Shown one piece after another: positions 16,703-26,600 of a DNA stretch of 64,000 bases (position 1 is its first letter; each line of letters begins with the position of its first letter). Position numbers and translations under genes: made by a program. The stretch comes from a virus: the IMG/VR virus record IMGVR_UViG_3300003323_000550, positions 1 through 64,000 of that record, one strand, 5' to 3'. The notes below the pieces were generated by a model that saw only the letters and a program-made list of their open reading frames with translations, was not told where the DNA came from and did not search any database.

Positions 16703-17995
16703 ATGAAACTCACTCATCTCGCTGGGCTCGCGATTGCGGCCCTTCTCACTCTGGGGGCGGCAGTTGCCGATGCCCAGACCCTACCGCAGGTCACCTCGAT
16801 CAACCCCACGGATTTGATCCAGGTCATTCCCCGCGGCGTGCCATCGGCCGGTAATCAGTATGCCAGCACCACACAGTTGGCCGGCTTCGGCATTTCAGCG
16901 GCGACCAAGATCAACGCTCTGATCGGCGGCGATGCCGGCACCAATCTGTTCCAGCGCGCCACGACCGGCTCGAGCGTCACGACCACCATCACCTATGGCG
17001 GCCCGGACCGCTGGGCCTACTGGTCTGGCACGAATACGGCGATGACCGTCAGCCGCGACACCACGGCGGCCGATCTTCCCGCCAGCGGTAGCTACCAGGC
17101 CGCGTTCAAGATGGCGCGTACGTCCGGCCAGACCGGCGTCGTGCCGCTCTGCATGGTGCAGGAAGTCGAGTCGGTGAACTCCTACATGTTCCAAGGAGCC
17201 ACCGCCGAACTCGATTTCTGGGCGACTGCGGGGGCCAATTTCTCGGCGGCAAATAGCGCGCTGACGGCCTACATCATCACCGGCACCGGCACCGATGAAG
17301 GCGTCTCCAAGATGGCCTTCGCCTTCAATGCGGGTGGAGGCGGCTCCAGCACTTGGACCGGTCAGGCGACGACCGTAGCCGATGTGGCGACGATCAGCAC
17401 CGTGCCGACCCGGTTCGCGGCGGTCGGCGTGATCCCGGCGGGCACCACCGAGATCGGCGTGGTGTTCTGCTATACCCCGGTGGGGACGGCGGGCACCAAT
17501 GACTATGTGGCGCTGACCGGCATTCAGTTGAGCCGCAATGCGGCGCTGACTTCGATCGCTTCGCAGACCACGGCGACCGACTGCTCGACGATCAACTGCT
17601 CGTCCTATGACCGGCGTCTGATCGGACAGGAAACCGCCCTGCAGCAGCGCTACTTCTACAAGATCGCGGAAAGCGCTGCGATTACGGTCATCGCTCCATG
17701 CGCCAACTCGACCACGTCATTGGCGCTGTGTCAGGTGCCTTTCCCGACGACTATGCGAACGGCACCGACGATGACCTATACGACCGGCTTTGCGGCCAAC
17801 ACCACCACGGCCATGACCGCTGTGACGGCGTGCACGTCCCTCGGCACTTCCACGGCGGTTGCCTCGACCGCTGCAAACGTACAAGGTGTCTTGGTGGCGT
17901 GCGGATCATCGGCCGGCTTCGGCGCGGCTGGCACGACCAGCTTCCTATATTCCAACAACGGCTCAGGCGTCATCAACGCCAGCGCCGAACTCTGA
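16703..17995 (+). CDS. Signal-peptide fibre-like protein
   Basis: 430 residues from ATG 16703, which follows AGGAG; reading further upstream only enters DNA antisense to the HNH gene. The first 23 residues (MKLTHLAGLAIAALLTLGAAVADA) are a clear Sec signal with an ADA cleavage box. The following segment (TLPQVTSINPTDLIQVIPRG...NQYASTTQLAGF) is a motif at the start of many phage fibre/lectin-type proteins. Residues 100-300 look like a beta-sandwich, carbohydrate-binding-like region. Cysteine pairs near the C-terminus would suit oxidising periplasm. Confidence 0.65.
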   Translation: MKLTHLAGLAIAALLTLGAAVADAQTLPQVTSINPTDLIQVIPRGVPSAGNQYASTTQLAGFGISAATKINALIGGDAGTNLFQRATTGSSVTTTITYGGPDRWAYWSGTNTAMTVSRDTTAADLPASGSYQAAFKMARTSGQTGVVPLCMVQEVESVNSYMFQGATAELDFWATAGANFSAANSALTAYIITGTGTDEGVSKMAFAFNAGGGGSSTWTGQATTVADVATISTVPTRFAAVGVIPAGTTEIGVVFCYTPVGTAGTNDYVALTGIQLSRNAALTSIASQTTATDCSTINCSSYDRRLIGQETALQQRYFYKIAESAAITVIAPCANSTTSLALCQVPFPTTMRTAPTMTYTTGFAANTTTAMTAVTACTSLGTSTAVASTAANVQGVLVACGSSAGFGAAGTTSFLYSNNGSGVINASAEL

Positions 17996-18005
17996 CGAGG
18001 TCGAT

Positions 18006-18257
18006 GTGAGCGAGTTCGGCTTCATCACGGTCCAGTTCACGGGACGTAACGGATCGGGGACTATCAGCGTCCCCGGTCTCAAGAGCGGCGACAAGGTGAT
18101 CTGGTCCGCCTACACCAGAAGCCCTGCTCCGCAGCTTTACAGCGCGCCCGGAGCCTTCATCGACTTTCAGGTGACGGTCGATGACCAGATCGAACAGATC
18201 GACACCTCGAATAACAGCAGCGCCACCATTGACGCGCTGATCTATCGGGGCGGTTGA
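18006..18257 (+). CDS. Small beta-rich hypothetical protein
   Basis: 83 residues from GTG 18006 (MSEFGFITVQFTGRNGSGTISVPGLKSGDKV...). Alternating hydrophobic pattern and G/S-rich turns indicate an all-beta domain, such as an appendage accessory. GAGG lies close upstream. It ends one base into the next ATG. Confidence 0.55.
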   Translation: MSEFGFITVQFTGRNGSGTISVPGLKSGDKVIWSAYTRSPAPQLYSAPGAFIDFQVTVDDQIEQIDTSNNSSATIDALIYRGG

Positions 18258-18442
18258 TGCCGTTCAAGTCGCAGGCGCAGCGCGGACTCATGTACGCGGC
18301 TGCATCACACAAGGGAGGCGCCGGTGGCGTCTCCCAATCCGCTGCCAAGAAGATGATCGCCGACGATCAGCCAGGCAAACTGCCCGAGCATGTCAGCGAC
18401 AAGAAGCGGAAGGGGCTCAGCTACAAATCGATGGGTAGCTGA
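18257..18442 (+). CDS. Small basic virion-region protein
   Basis: 61 residues, starting MPFKSQAQRGLMYAAASHKGG, a pattern seen in many short phage proteins (K-S-x-A-Q-R-x-x-M). Basic and probably helical with a flexible tail. ATG overlaps the upstream TGA and its own TGA overlaps the next ATG. Possibly a minor structural or DNA-associated protein. Confidence 0.55.
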   Translation: MPFKSQAQRGLMYAAASHKGGAGGVSQSAAKKMIADDQPGKLPEHVSDKKRKGLSYKSMGS

Positions 18443-18717
18443 TGCCGTCGCCCACCCTCATCGACGCCGCCTCGAGGACGATGCCCATGGCCGACAAGCC
18501 GAAGCGCAAGAACTGGATCCAGAAGGCCGTTCCCGACAAGAACAAGGGCAAGTTCGCCGCCAAGGCCAAAGCCGCCGGCAAGACCACCAGCGAATATGCA
18601 TCCGAGCATGCAGGGGATAGCGGGACGCTGGGCAAAGAAGCTCGCCTCGCCCAGACCCTGATGGGTATGCGCAAGAAGAAGTCGCTCACCTACTCCAATT
18701 CCAAGATGAAGGACTGA
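18442..18717 (+). CDS. Small lysine-rich protein
   Basis: 91 residues (or 76 if the ATG at 18487 with GAGGA upstream is used). The core KNWIQKAVPDKNKGKFAAKAKAAGKTT is strongly basic and resembles short conserved proteins encoded near phage head genes, which may contact DNA. Function unproven. Confidence 0.55.
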   Translation: MPSPTLIDAASRTMPMADKPKRKNWIQKAVPDKNKGKFAAKAKAAGKTTSEYASEHAGDSGTLGKEARLAQTLMGMRKKKSLTYSNSKMKD

Positions 18718-18721
18718 CGCC

Positions 18722-19123
18722 ATGGCCCTCAAATACAATTCGATGGAAAAGGCCAAGGCCGAGGAACCCAAGACCGAGCCCAAGCCGGAGGAAAAGCCCG
18801 CGCCCAAAGATGGCGAAAAGCCCGCCGAGAGCAAGGTCATGGCCAGCGACGACGAGTCGGCAGGCACTGCGGCGGCGGATGCGCGCAGCACCATGATGGG
18901 GAAGCATTCCGAGGCCCGTAAGGGGCTGATGAAGACCCATCTCGCCGAGCGCCGCGACATGAACGGTCGCCATCGCGACGAAATCAAGCAGATGCATGAT
19001 CGCCATGAGAAGGCGATCCAGGACATGCTCGACGCTCACGACCTCGAACTCAATGGTGCCCAGCCCGCCGAGGCCACGCCTGCCGAGGAGAAGCAGGCGA
19101 ACACCGAAGCCGGAAACGAGTGA
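18722..19123 (+). CDS. Coiled-coil, charge-rich protein
   Basis: 133 residues. N-terminal K/E/P-rich disordered segment (about residues 8-40), then a long helix rich in H, R, D, M and K (residues 55-110: KHSEARKGLMKTHLAERRDMNGRHRDEIKQMHDRHEK region) of coiled-coil type. May be an assembly chaperone or minor virion protein; not recognised. Confidence 0.55.
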   Translation: MALKYNSMEKAKAEEPKTEPKPEEKPAPKDGEKPAESKVMASDDESAGTAAADARSTMMGKHSEARKGLMKTHLAERRDMNGRHRDEIKQMHDRHEKAIQDMLDAHDLELNGAQPAEATPAEEKQANTEAGNE

Positions 19124-19130
19124 GGCCGCG

Positions 19131-19496
19131 ATGAAACTCAATCCGATGGTCTCGATGGAACTGGACGAGGAAGAAAGCCTCGACACGGTCATGCCCATCC
19201 CGATGGACGAAAAGCCGGAGTATCCATACGGCCTGCGCATCTGCCTCACCGACGCCGAGATGACCAAATTGGGCATCGATCCGTCTGAAGCGGTGACCGG
19301 CATCGGCGGTCTCGTGCACATCCACGCCTTGGCCCGCATCACCTCGGCCAGCCTCGATCAGAACGCCGATGGTGCTCGCGCCCGCGTCGAGCTCCAGATC
19401 GAAGACATGGCGGTCGAGAGCGAAGATGACGAAAACGGCGAGGCGGACGACGCGCCCGTTGCCAAGAAGCGCTCGCTGATCTACGCCTCCTCCTAA
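19131..19496 (+). CDS. Capsid staple-like protein
   Basis: 121 residues. After an acidic N-terminus, residues 20-90 follow the pattern of the phage capsid staple family: EYPYGLRICLTDAEMTKLGID...GLVHIHALARITSAS...ARVELQIEDMAVE. These small proteins bridge capsomers in several tailed phages and are usually encoded near head genes. The C-terminus is acidic with a short basic end. It is separated from the capsid gene here by the fibre cluster. Confidence 0.6.
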   Translation: MKLNPMVSMELDEEESLDTVMPIPMDEKPEYPYGLRICLTDAEMTKLGIDPSEAVTGIGGLVHIHALARITSASLDQNADGARARVELQIEDMAVESEDDENGEADDAPVAKKRSLIYASS

Positions 19497-19516
19497 CCCT
19501 GTCCGAGGTCACATCG

Positions 19517-21523
19517 ATGTCCCTGCTCCGCGGTGCCGTGCTCGCTTTCATCCTCGCGCTGGCCCCTGCGGCAGCCGAGGCGCAATCGACGGTGTTGCAG
19601 GCCGGTCCTTGGGCCTCCGGCCACGCGCCGATGTATACCAACTCGGGCGGCAGTCAGCCGATCGTGGTCGACAGCGGCACGGCGGGCGGTGGGGGCGCCG
19701 GCGTCGGGCTCAAGGAGCTCGGCATCACGGTGCGCGGCACCGGCACGCCGCCCTATGCCAATGCCGGCACCGGGCCGAACGGCGAGAACATCTGCGACTA
19801 CGACGCGCCGACCACCAACGCCACCGGCTACCACTATCTCTGCATGTCGCCCAATGCCCAGGGTGGCGGTCTCATCAGCTACGGCGCGGCGGGAGCGGCG
19901 ACGACGTTGCCCCTCAACTTCCTCGTTAACGGCACCAGCTACGAGTTCCCATTCTCGATCGGCGGTGTCGTCGGCCCTGCCTCGTCGGTGGTCAATGATG
20001 CGGCCTGCTGGAACAATACCTCGGGCACGCTGCTCAAGGATTGCGGCGCGTTCGTTACCGTCGGCGGCAACAATACCTGGACTGGAACGAACAATTTTAC
20101 CGGTCCCTTCCAGATCAACTCGGTGCCGCAGACCTTCCCGCCCAGTGGCAACATCGTCGGCACCTCGGACAGCCAGACGCTGACCAATAAGTCGATCGGT
20201 GCCAGCCAGATCAACTCCGGCACCTTGCCCGCCACTGTGATGCCGGCGCTCACCGGCGATGTCACTTCATCGGCCGGCACGGTGTCGACCACGATCGCCA
20301 ACGGTGTGGTCACCAATGCCAAACTGGCGACCGCAACGCAGAACACGGTCAAGGGCGCTGCAGTCTCGACGGCGGTGACCGACCTGGCCGTGCCATCGTG
20401 CTCGAGCGCCAACAATGCGTTGCAGTGGACCACCAATACCGGCTTCTCCTGCGCGACGGTCACGGCCTCGACCGCCGGGTTCGGCATCAATCTAAGTGGC
20501 GGCGTCTTTTCGATTTCCCAGACCCAGCCGCCTTACGGCTTCGATATGCCCGTCAACATGGGGCTGACGGCCAGTGTCGGCGGCTCCAACCTGACGATCA
20601 ACGTCGTCGGCGCGAATGGATCGGCACCCAGTGCGTCCAACCCGGTGATGATCCCATTCCGGTCGACGACGTTGACCACGGGAACGCCTGTGTGGGTCGC
20701 GATCACGTCCGCCCAGTCGCTGGTAATTCCCTCGGGTGCCACTTTGGGGACGTCCAACGGCGTGCCGTTCAGGATCTGGCTGTTCGAGACTTACAGCTCG
20801 GGCACACCGCAGATCGGCGCGGCCATCTGCACGGTCTCGCCGACGACTTACCCTTGCTCATCGTGGGAAACCACCCGCCAGACATCGACCACGATCACCG
20901 GCCTGTCGACGTCGCCTGGAACCCTCTACACGACGACGGGTGTCTCGAACGATGCAGTTCGGATCATTGGCTATGCCGAGTATGCCAATGGCCTGACCAC
21001 CGCCGGTCTCTATGCTTCGGTGCCAACAACGCTACAATTGATGGGACCGGGCGTCGCTCGTCCAGGCACAATCATCCAGAGCCCGCGCACCGATACCGGA
21101 GCCGTGGCCACGGGCACCACAGTTATTCCGGCTGACGACACGATCCCTCAGAATACCGAAGGCGACCAGTATATGTCGCAGGCGATCACGCCTCGCAGCA
21201 CCTGCAATTTGCTGCGCGTTTCGGTTCTGGCTGGCGCTCTCTCGAACACGACCGGCGCAGGCATCTTTATGACTGGAGCACTGTTTCAGGACAGCGTTGC
21301 CAGCGCATTGGCGGCTGGCGGCTTCGTTGAGACCAATGCGCAGTACAACTGGCCGATGACCATGAATGTGACCGTTCTGGCCAACACCGTCAGCACCACG
21401 ACGTTCAAATTTAGGGCTGGAGCTTCGTCTGCCGGCACCACGACATTCAACGGTGTCAATGGTGTTCGGCGCTATGGCGGAGTCATCAATTCCTACATGC
21501 AAGTCGACGAGATCATGGGGTGA
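19517..21523 (+). CDS. Large signal-peptide tail-fibre-like protein
   Basis: 668 residues. Residues 1-22 (MSLLRGAVLAFILALAPAAAEA) are a signal peptide with an AEA box. The body has fibre signatures: repeated N-T-W-T-G-T-N-N-F-T, SQTLTNKSIGASQINSGTLPATVMPALTGDVTS and VVTNAKLAT segments, i.e. G/T/N-rich beta repeats that form trimeric shafts in phage collar and tail fibres. The C-terminal 250 residues look like a globular receptor-binding domain. An exported fibre is unexpected; see findings. Confidence 0.7.
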   Translation: MSLLRGAVLAFILALAPAAAEAQSTVLQAGPWASGHAPMYTNSGGSQPIVVDSGTAGGGGAGVGLKELGITVRGTGTPPYANAGTGPNGENICDYDAPTTNATGYHYLCMSPNAQGGGLISYGAAGAATTLPLNFLVNGTSYEFPFSIGGVVGPASSVVNDAACWNNTSGTLLKDCGAFVTVGGNNTWTGTNNFTGPFQINSVPQTFPPSGNIVGTSDSQTLTNKSIGASQINSGTLPATVMPALTGDVTSSAGTVSTTIANGVVTNAKLATATQNTVKGAAVSTAVTDLAVPSCSSANNALQWTTNTGFSCATVTASTAGFGINLSGGVFSISQTQPPYGFDMPVNMGLTASVGGSNLTINVVGANGSAPSASNPVMIPFRSTTLTTGTPVWVAITSAQSLVIPSGATLGTSNGVPFRIWLFETYSSGTPQIGAAICTVSPTTYPCSSWETTRQTSTTITGLSTSPGTLYTTTGVSNDAVRIIGYAEYANGLTTAGLYASVPTTLQLMGPGVARPGTIIQSPRTDTGAVATGTTVIPADDTIPQNTEGDQYMSQAITPRSTCNLLRVSVLAGALSNTTGAGIFMTGALFQDSVASALAAGGFVETNAQYNWPMTMNVTVLANTVSTTTFKFRAGASSAGTTTFNGVNGVRRYGGVINSYMQVDEIMG

Positions 21524-21526
21524 GCG

Positions 21527-22099
21527 GTGCCCGTCACCAGCAACGATATCGTCAATCAGGCGATCATGCTGATCGGCGACAATCAGACCGCCGTTATCGG
21601 AAACGCGCCGAACTTCGATAATAGCGCTGCGGGAAAGGCGGCACAGCGACTCTATGCACCATGCGTCGCGACCGTCATGCGGGAGTTCGGTTGGGACGCC
21701 GCTCGGCGCTCGGTTGCTCTGACGCTTAGCGGCAATCCGGCGCCCCTGCCGGGCTGGATCGAATACCTCTATCCGACCAACGGTATCCAAGTCTGGACTC
21801 TGCGGCCGGCAGACGCCGACATCGATCTCAACAATCCTTTCCCAATCAACTTCGTGGTAGCGAACGCCGTCGTCGCTGCGGTTCAGAAGAAGGTCATCCA
21901 GACGCCATTGGCCAACGCAGTCGCGGTCTACAACAACAACCCGACCGAGGATAACTGGGATCCACTGCTGCGTGAAGCCGTGGTGCGGCTGCTCGCCAGC
22001 GAGATGGCGGTGGCTCTCGCCGGAAAACCGACCACGGCCGAGTTGAACGTGAAAACCGGTGCCGCATTCGAGACCTTGGGTGAGGCCCGGCAAGACTGA
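21527..22099 (+). CDS. Tail adaptor, T7 gp11-like, copy 1
   Basis: 190 residues from GTG 21527. The N-terminus TSNDIVNQAIMLIGDN..., followed by A-x-x-L-Y-x-P and W-D-A-A-R-R, matches the head-tail adaptor / tail tubular protein A fold (T7 gp11, P22 gp4 relatives) that joins the portal to the tail nozzle. It is the first of three adjacent related genes and overlaps copy 2 by one base. Confidence 0.7.
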   Translation: MPVTSNDIVNQAIMLIGDNQTAVIGNAPNFDNSAAGKAAQRLYAPCVATVMREFGWDAARRSVALTLSGNPAPLPGWIEYLYPTNGIQVWTLRPADADIDLNNPFPINFVVANAVVAAVQKKVIQTPLANAVAVYNNNPTEDNWDPLLREAVVRLLASEMAVALAGKPTTAELNVKTGAAFETLGEARQD

Positions 22100-22704
22100 T
22101 GGCAAACGTCCTCTCCACAGCCGCCGACTTCGTCAATGCCGCCCTCATCAACATCGGCGTCAAACGCCAGATCGGTACGCTCTACGATGGGTCCGACGAG
22201 GCCAATGCGGCGCTGGCGGTCTACGGACAGACCCGTGATCTGCTGATCCGAACCGGCGACTGGCAGTTCGCGCAGCGCACGATCGCGCTCGAGCTCCTGA
22301 AGACCGCGCCCGCCTCCTACTTGGGCCAGTGGACCAATGCCTATCCGCCGCAGCCATGGTTGTTCGAGTATGCGTATCCCGAGGACATGATCAAGTTGCG
22401 GATCGTCAAGCCGACGGCGGTGCTGTTTCCAGATTTCGACCCGCAGCCCAGTCCGTGGACCATCTACAATGACACCGGCTACAACCCGCCGCGGCGCACC
22501 ATCCTGTCGAGCGTCCCAGACGCGCTTGGAGTTTTTGCGGGCCAGATCACCGATCCGCTGACATGGCCACCGGATTTCGGGCAGGCACTTATCGATGCGC
22601 TCGCGCTCGCCCTCACCACGGCCCTCGCCAGCCCGCAGAGCATTCCGGTCGAGGCAGCGGAAAGTGCTAAAGATACCGCTGCCGCGAAAATGGAGCAGGG
22701 TTGA
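22099..22704 (+). CDS. Tail adaptor, T7 gp11-like, copy 2
   Basis: 201 residues. Same layout as its neighbours: ADFVNAALINIGVKRQIGTL, then SDEANAALAVYG, then WQFAQRTIAL, then a hydrophobic-aromatic middle with FEYAYPEDMIKLR and a C-terminal helix LIDALALALTTALA. This indicates the gp11-like helical-bundle adaptor. ATGs and stops overlap neighbours by one to three bases, so expression is coupled. Confidence 0.75.
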   Translation: MANVLSTAADFVNAALINIGVKRQIGTLYDGSDEANAALAVYGQTRDLLIRTGDWQFAQRTIALELLKTAPASYLGQWTNAYPPQPWLFEYAYPEDMIKLRIVKPTAVLFPDFDPQPSPWTIYNDTGYNPPRRTILSSVPDALGVFAGQITDPLTWPPDFGQALIDALALALTTALASPQSIPVEAAESAKDTAAAKMEQG

Positions 22705-23624
22705 TGGCAGGGGTGGTAGGAGGAGGGACGCCGACCGACGTCGTCAACCAGGCACTCGACGCTATCTTGTGGCCAACGCCGATCGGTGATCTGCAGGATG
22801 GTACTGAGCAGGCACAGGTCGCACTCCGGCACTATGGTCCTTGTCGCCAGCAACTGCTCCGCGCTGCGCACTGGAATTTCGCCCGCTCGGAAGCGCCAAT
22901 GTTACTGCTCGCTGATCGGACAGGGCAGACCCCGGATGTGGGCACTCTGGTGCCGGGAGGCTGGACCTACGAGTATGCCTACCCACAAGATGCGGTGAAA
23001 GCGCGCTTTGTACCGTGGAACCGCGAGCAGCCATTCATCCCGGCTGGAAACGACCAGATTCCGACGACGGTGCCGCTGACGAGCGGACTGCAGAACCAGC
23101 CGGCTGCGTTCCCGGGGCAGGCGCGCGTCGCCCGCTTCCTCGAGACGGTCGACACCAACTATCCGGTGGACCTGGGACAGGTGAACTGGGATACCCCGAA
23201 CGTAAGCCCGCAGGGACGCAGGGTGATCCTCACCAACGTGCAGGATGCTAAGCTGGTCTACACCCGGGACATCCTCTACCCGGCATTGTGGGATGCGCTG
23301 TTCCGCTCGGCGTTGGTTGCGTACCTCGCCGCCGAGCTCGCCGGGCCGATCTGGTCGAAGGCCGGCAAGGAGAAGTTCGGTCTGCAACTGCGCGACGACC
23401 AGAGCGCCATCGTCAAAGCCAAGGTCGTCGAGGCGCGCATGGCCGACGGCAATGAGGGTATCCATACCTCCGATATCCGGGTCGACTGGATGGACAACCG
23501 CCGCGCCGGCGGTTGGGGCAACAACTGGTTCGGCGCCGGTGGTGGCCCGGGCCTCGGGTACGGTGATGGCGTCACCGGCTACGGGTGGGACAGCTTGGCG
23601 TTGCCCGGCGGCGCGGTGTTCTGA
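22704..23624 (+). CDS. Tail adaptor, T7 gp11-like, copy 3 (extended)
   Basis: 306 residues, longer than the other two. PTDVVNQALDAILWPTPIGDLQDGTEQAQVALRHYG...WNFARSEAPML repeats the N-terminal pattern of copies 1 and 2, and YEYAYPQDAVKARFVPW repeats the middle motif. The C-terminus ends in a glycine-rich tail (about residues 270-306). It is probably a gatekeeper/adaptor of the neck; which of the three is the true gp11 equivalent cannot be told from sequence alone. Confidence 0.72.
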   Translation: MAGVVGGGTPTDVVNQALDAILWPTPIGDLQDGTEQAQVALRHYGPCRQQLLRAAHWNFARSEAPMLLLADRTGQTPDVGTLVPGGWTYEYAYPQDAVKARFVPWNREQPFIPAGNDQIPTTVPLTSGLQNQPAAFPGQARVARFLETVDTNYPVDLGQVNWDTPNVSPQGRRVILTNVQDAKLVYTRDILYPALWDALFRSALVAYLAAELAGPIWSKAGKEKFGLQLRDDQSAIVKAKVVEARMADGNEGIHTSDIRVDWMDNRRAGGWGNNWFGAGGGPGLGYGDGVTGYGWDSLALPGGAVF

Positions 23625-26600
23625 TGGCGGTCCCGCTTCTGGACCTCGCATTTGCCACGGGCGAGCTCGCGCCGTCGCTCTATGGTCGCGTCGACATCGA
23701 CCGGCAGCGCATCGCCTCGTCCACCTCGCGCAACATGGCGGTGGATTACCGCGGCGCCGCGATCAGCCGAGCCGGCACCAAGTTCGTGGGATTCTCGAAA
23801 CAGACGGGTCGTGATTTCCCTCCGCGTCTGATCCCGTTCCAGTTCTCGATCAAGCAGGGCCTCGCGCTCGAGTTCGGACACCGCTACATGCGCGTGATCG
23901 CAGATGGCGGTTTCGTCACCGAGACCCCGATCGCAATCGCTGGCGTGACGCAGGCGAATCCAGCCGTCATGAGCTTCGGCGCCAGCGGCGCTCAGACCGC
24001 GATCCCGGTGAACACGGGTGTGGTATTCTCCTATGCCCCAGGAGACCAAATCACACTGGCGGGCGGCGAAGCGCTGACCGAGGCAGTGCTGAGCGTCGAC
24101 ACCAGCCAACTCGTATCGATCCTCACCAATTCGCGCGGTAGCGGCTATGCGCCAGGCGATACCATCACGCTTGGCGGTGGCACGGCGGCTCCGGCTGCGG
24201 TACTAACGGTAAATACTGTCGCGCCGGTTGCCGCCCGCGGCTTTATCGCGTTCAGCGCCAATCCGACCGATGGCAGCACGATCACGCTCAATGGCGTGGC
24301 GTGGACCTTCAAAACCACGCCAGTCGGAGCAAACCAGACACAGATACAGGCGACCTTGGCCGGAACGCTTGTCCAGTTGGCGTCGGACCTCAATGCTTCG
24401 GCCAACGCCAGCCTTATGGTGGCCACCTACTCGGCAAATTCGACCGTGCTTTCGGTGGTCTATGACACCACCGGTGTCGGTGGAAATGCCTACACGCTGG
24501 TGGCTGGTGCAGGCAGCAACGGAACCGTCAGCGGCGCGACGCTCACGGGAGGCACGGCCAGCGGCATCGACACCATTACGATCAGTAACGCGGGCATCTA
24601 CACGGCGTTGCCGGGCGGTGGGGTGATGACGCAGTCTGCGACCTCGGGCGGCGGCACTGGAGCGACATTCCAGACGGCCGTATTCGGACCGCATGCAGTC
24701 TCGATCACCAATCCCGGTGTCTACACTACGGTGCCACCAAATCCGGTCGGGCAAGATTTCAGCACTGGCGTGGGACAGGGCGCGCAGTTCATCATGACAT
24801 GGGCTGCGGTGCCTCCATTCGCCAATGGTGATGAGGTGTTCATCACCGGGGTTCAGGGCATGACCGAATTGAACGGTAATGCCTATTTTCTGGCCGCTGT
24901 AACTCCGACCACTGCGGCGCTGGTCGACGTCTACGGCGTGCCGGTGGATTCCACCACCTTTCATGCCTACACCGGCGGCGGCACCGCAGCGCGCATCTAC
25001 ACACTGCCGACGATCTACAACGAGGAGGACTTGCGCTGGATCAAGTTCGTCCAGTCGGCGGATGTGATGACCCTATGCTGCGTCAATCAGGACACGCAGA
25101 CCGAATACCCGCCTCAGGATCTCTCCCGCTTCAGCAACATCGACTGGTCGTTCTCCGATGTCGTGGCGGTCTCGTCGGTCGATCCTCCGGCATCGGTGGC
25201 GGCGGTCAGCAGCGGTGCCGGCACGACGTTCTATGAATACGTAGTCACGGCGATCTCACCGATCGACGGCAGCGAGAGTATCGCGTCATCGATCGCGGCA
25301 GTGGAAGGGGTTTCGATCTCGACCACGGCGGGCCAGAACACGATCTCGTGGTCGCCGGTCGAAGGGGTAAGCGAATACAACATCTACAAGGCCCAGCCCA
25401 GTTTGGGCTCGCCGGTGCCCGCTGGCTCGCTGTTCGGCTATATCGGCTCGGCCTACGGCACGCAGTTCATCGACAGCAATATCGTCCCCGCCTTCGCTCA
25501 GGTGCCGCCGCGGCACGTCAACCCATTCGCCCGGGGTGCGGTGATCGGCGTGTCCATCATGAGCGGCGGATCGGGCTACACCACCGCTTCGGCGGCGATC
25601 ACCTCGGCCACCGGCTCAGGTGCCGTCCTCGAGGTCGTGGTGCAGAACGGCGCGGTGGTCTCGGTGGTTATCGATGATGCGGGTGCCAACTACCAGAATG
25701 GTGACACGATCATCATCAACGGCACTGGCACTGGCGCGACCGCAGCACTGCTGATCGGCGCGCAGGATGGCACCTATCCCTCGGTCCCGGGCTATTTCCA
25801 GCAGCGTCGGGCCTACGCGGATTCGCTCAATCAACCCGACACCTACGATATGTCGCAGCCGGGAGCCTATACCAATTTCGACCGTCGCATTCCGCCGATC
25901 GACACCGACGCGCTCACCGGCTCGCCATGGGGCGTGCAGGTCAACGGCATCCAGTTCATGGTCCAGAGCCAGGCGGGATTGGTCATGTTCACTGGCCTGT
26001 CGTCATGGCTGCTGAACGGGGCCGGCAGCTTCGCCACCAATTCCGGCCCGATCACGCCGTCGAGCCAGGATGCGAATCCGCAGCCCTTCACCGGCTGCTC
26101 GCCAACGGTGCCGCCGATCAAGATCAACAACGACATTATCTATGTCACGGCGATCGCCGGGCTCTACTACGACCTGCCTTACCAGTTGAACCTTTCCGAG
26201 CCGCTGGACCTCACCCAGTATTCGACCCACTTGTTCACCAACCACAGCGTGCTCGAGCACGCTTGGTGCGAGCAGCCCAACAAAATCGTCTGGGTGGTCC
26301 GCGACGACGGCATCATGCTCAGCCTGACCTACCTCAAGGCCGAGAACATCGCTGGTTGGGCGCGGCATGACACGAACGGACAGTTCTGGTCGGTGTGCTC
26401 GATCATCGAGCCGCCGGTGGATGCGCTCTATCTGGCGACCCAGCGGTTCCCAGGAGGCAAGAACGCCTACATGATCGAACGCATGGACAACCGCCTGTGG
26501 GATCAGGTGGAGAACTGCTGGTGCGTGGATTGCGCACTGGCGCTGCCGCAGCCAACCCCGAGCGCCACGCTGACGGCCGACACGCCGACCGGCCTCGGCG

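Noticed and set aside
14728-21523. Diversity-generating retroelement, expected because the head is BPP-1-like
   Set aside because: No reverse transcriptase frame with a YxDD-type motif and no template/variable repeat pair could be seen in the window.
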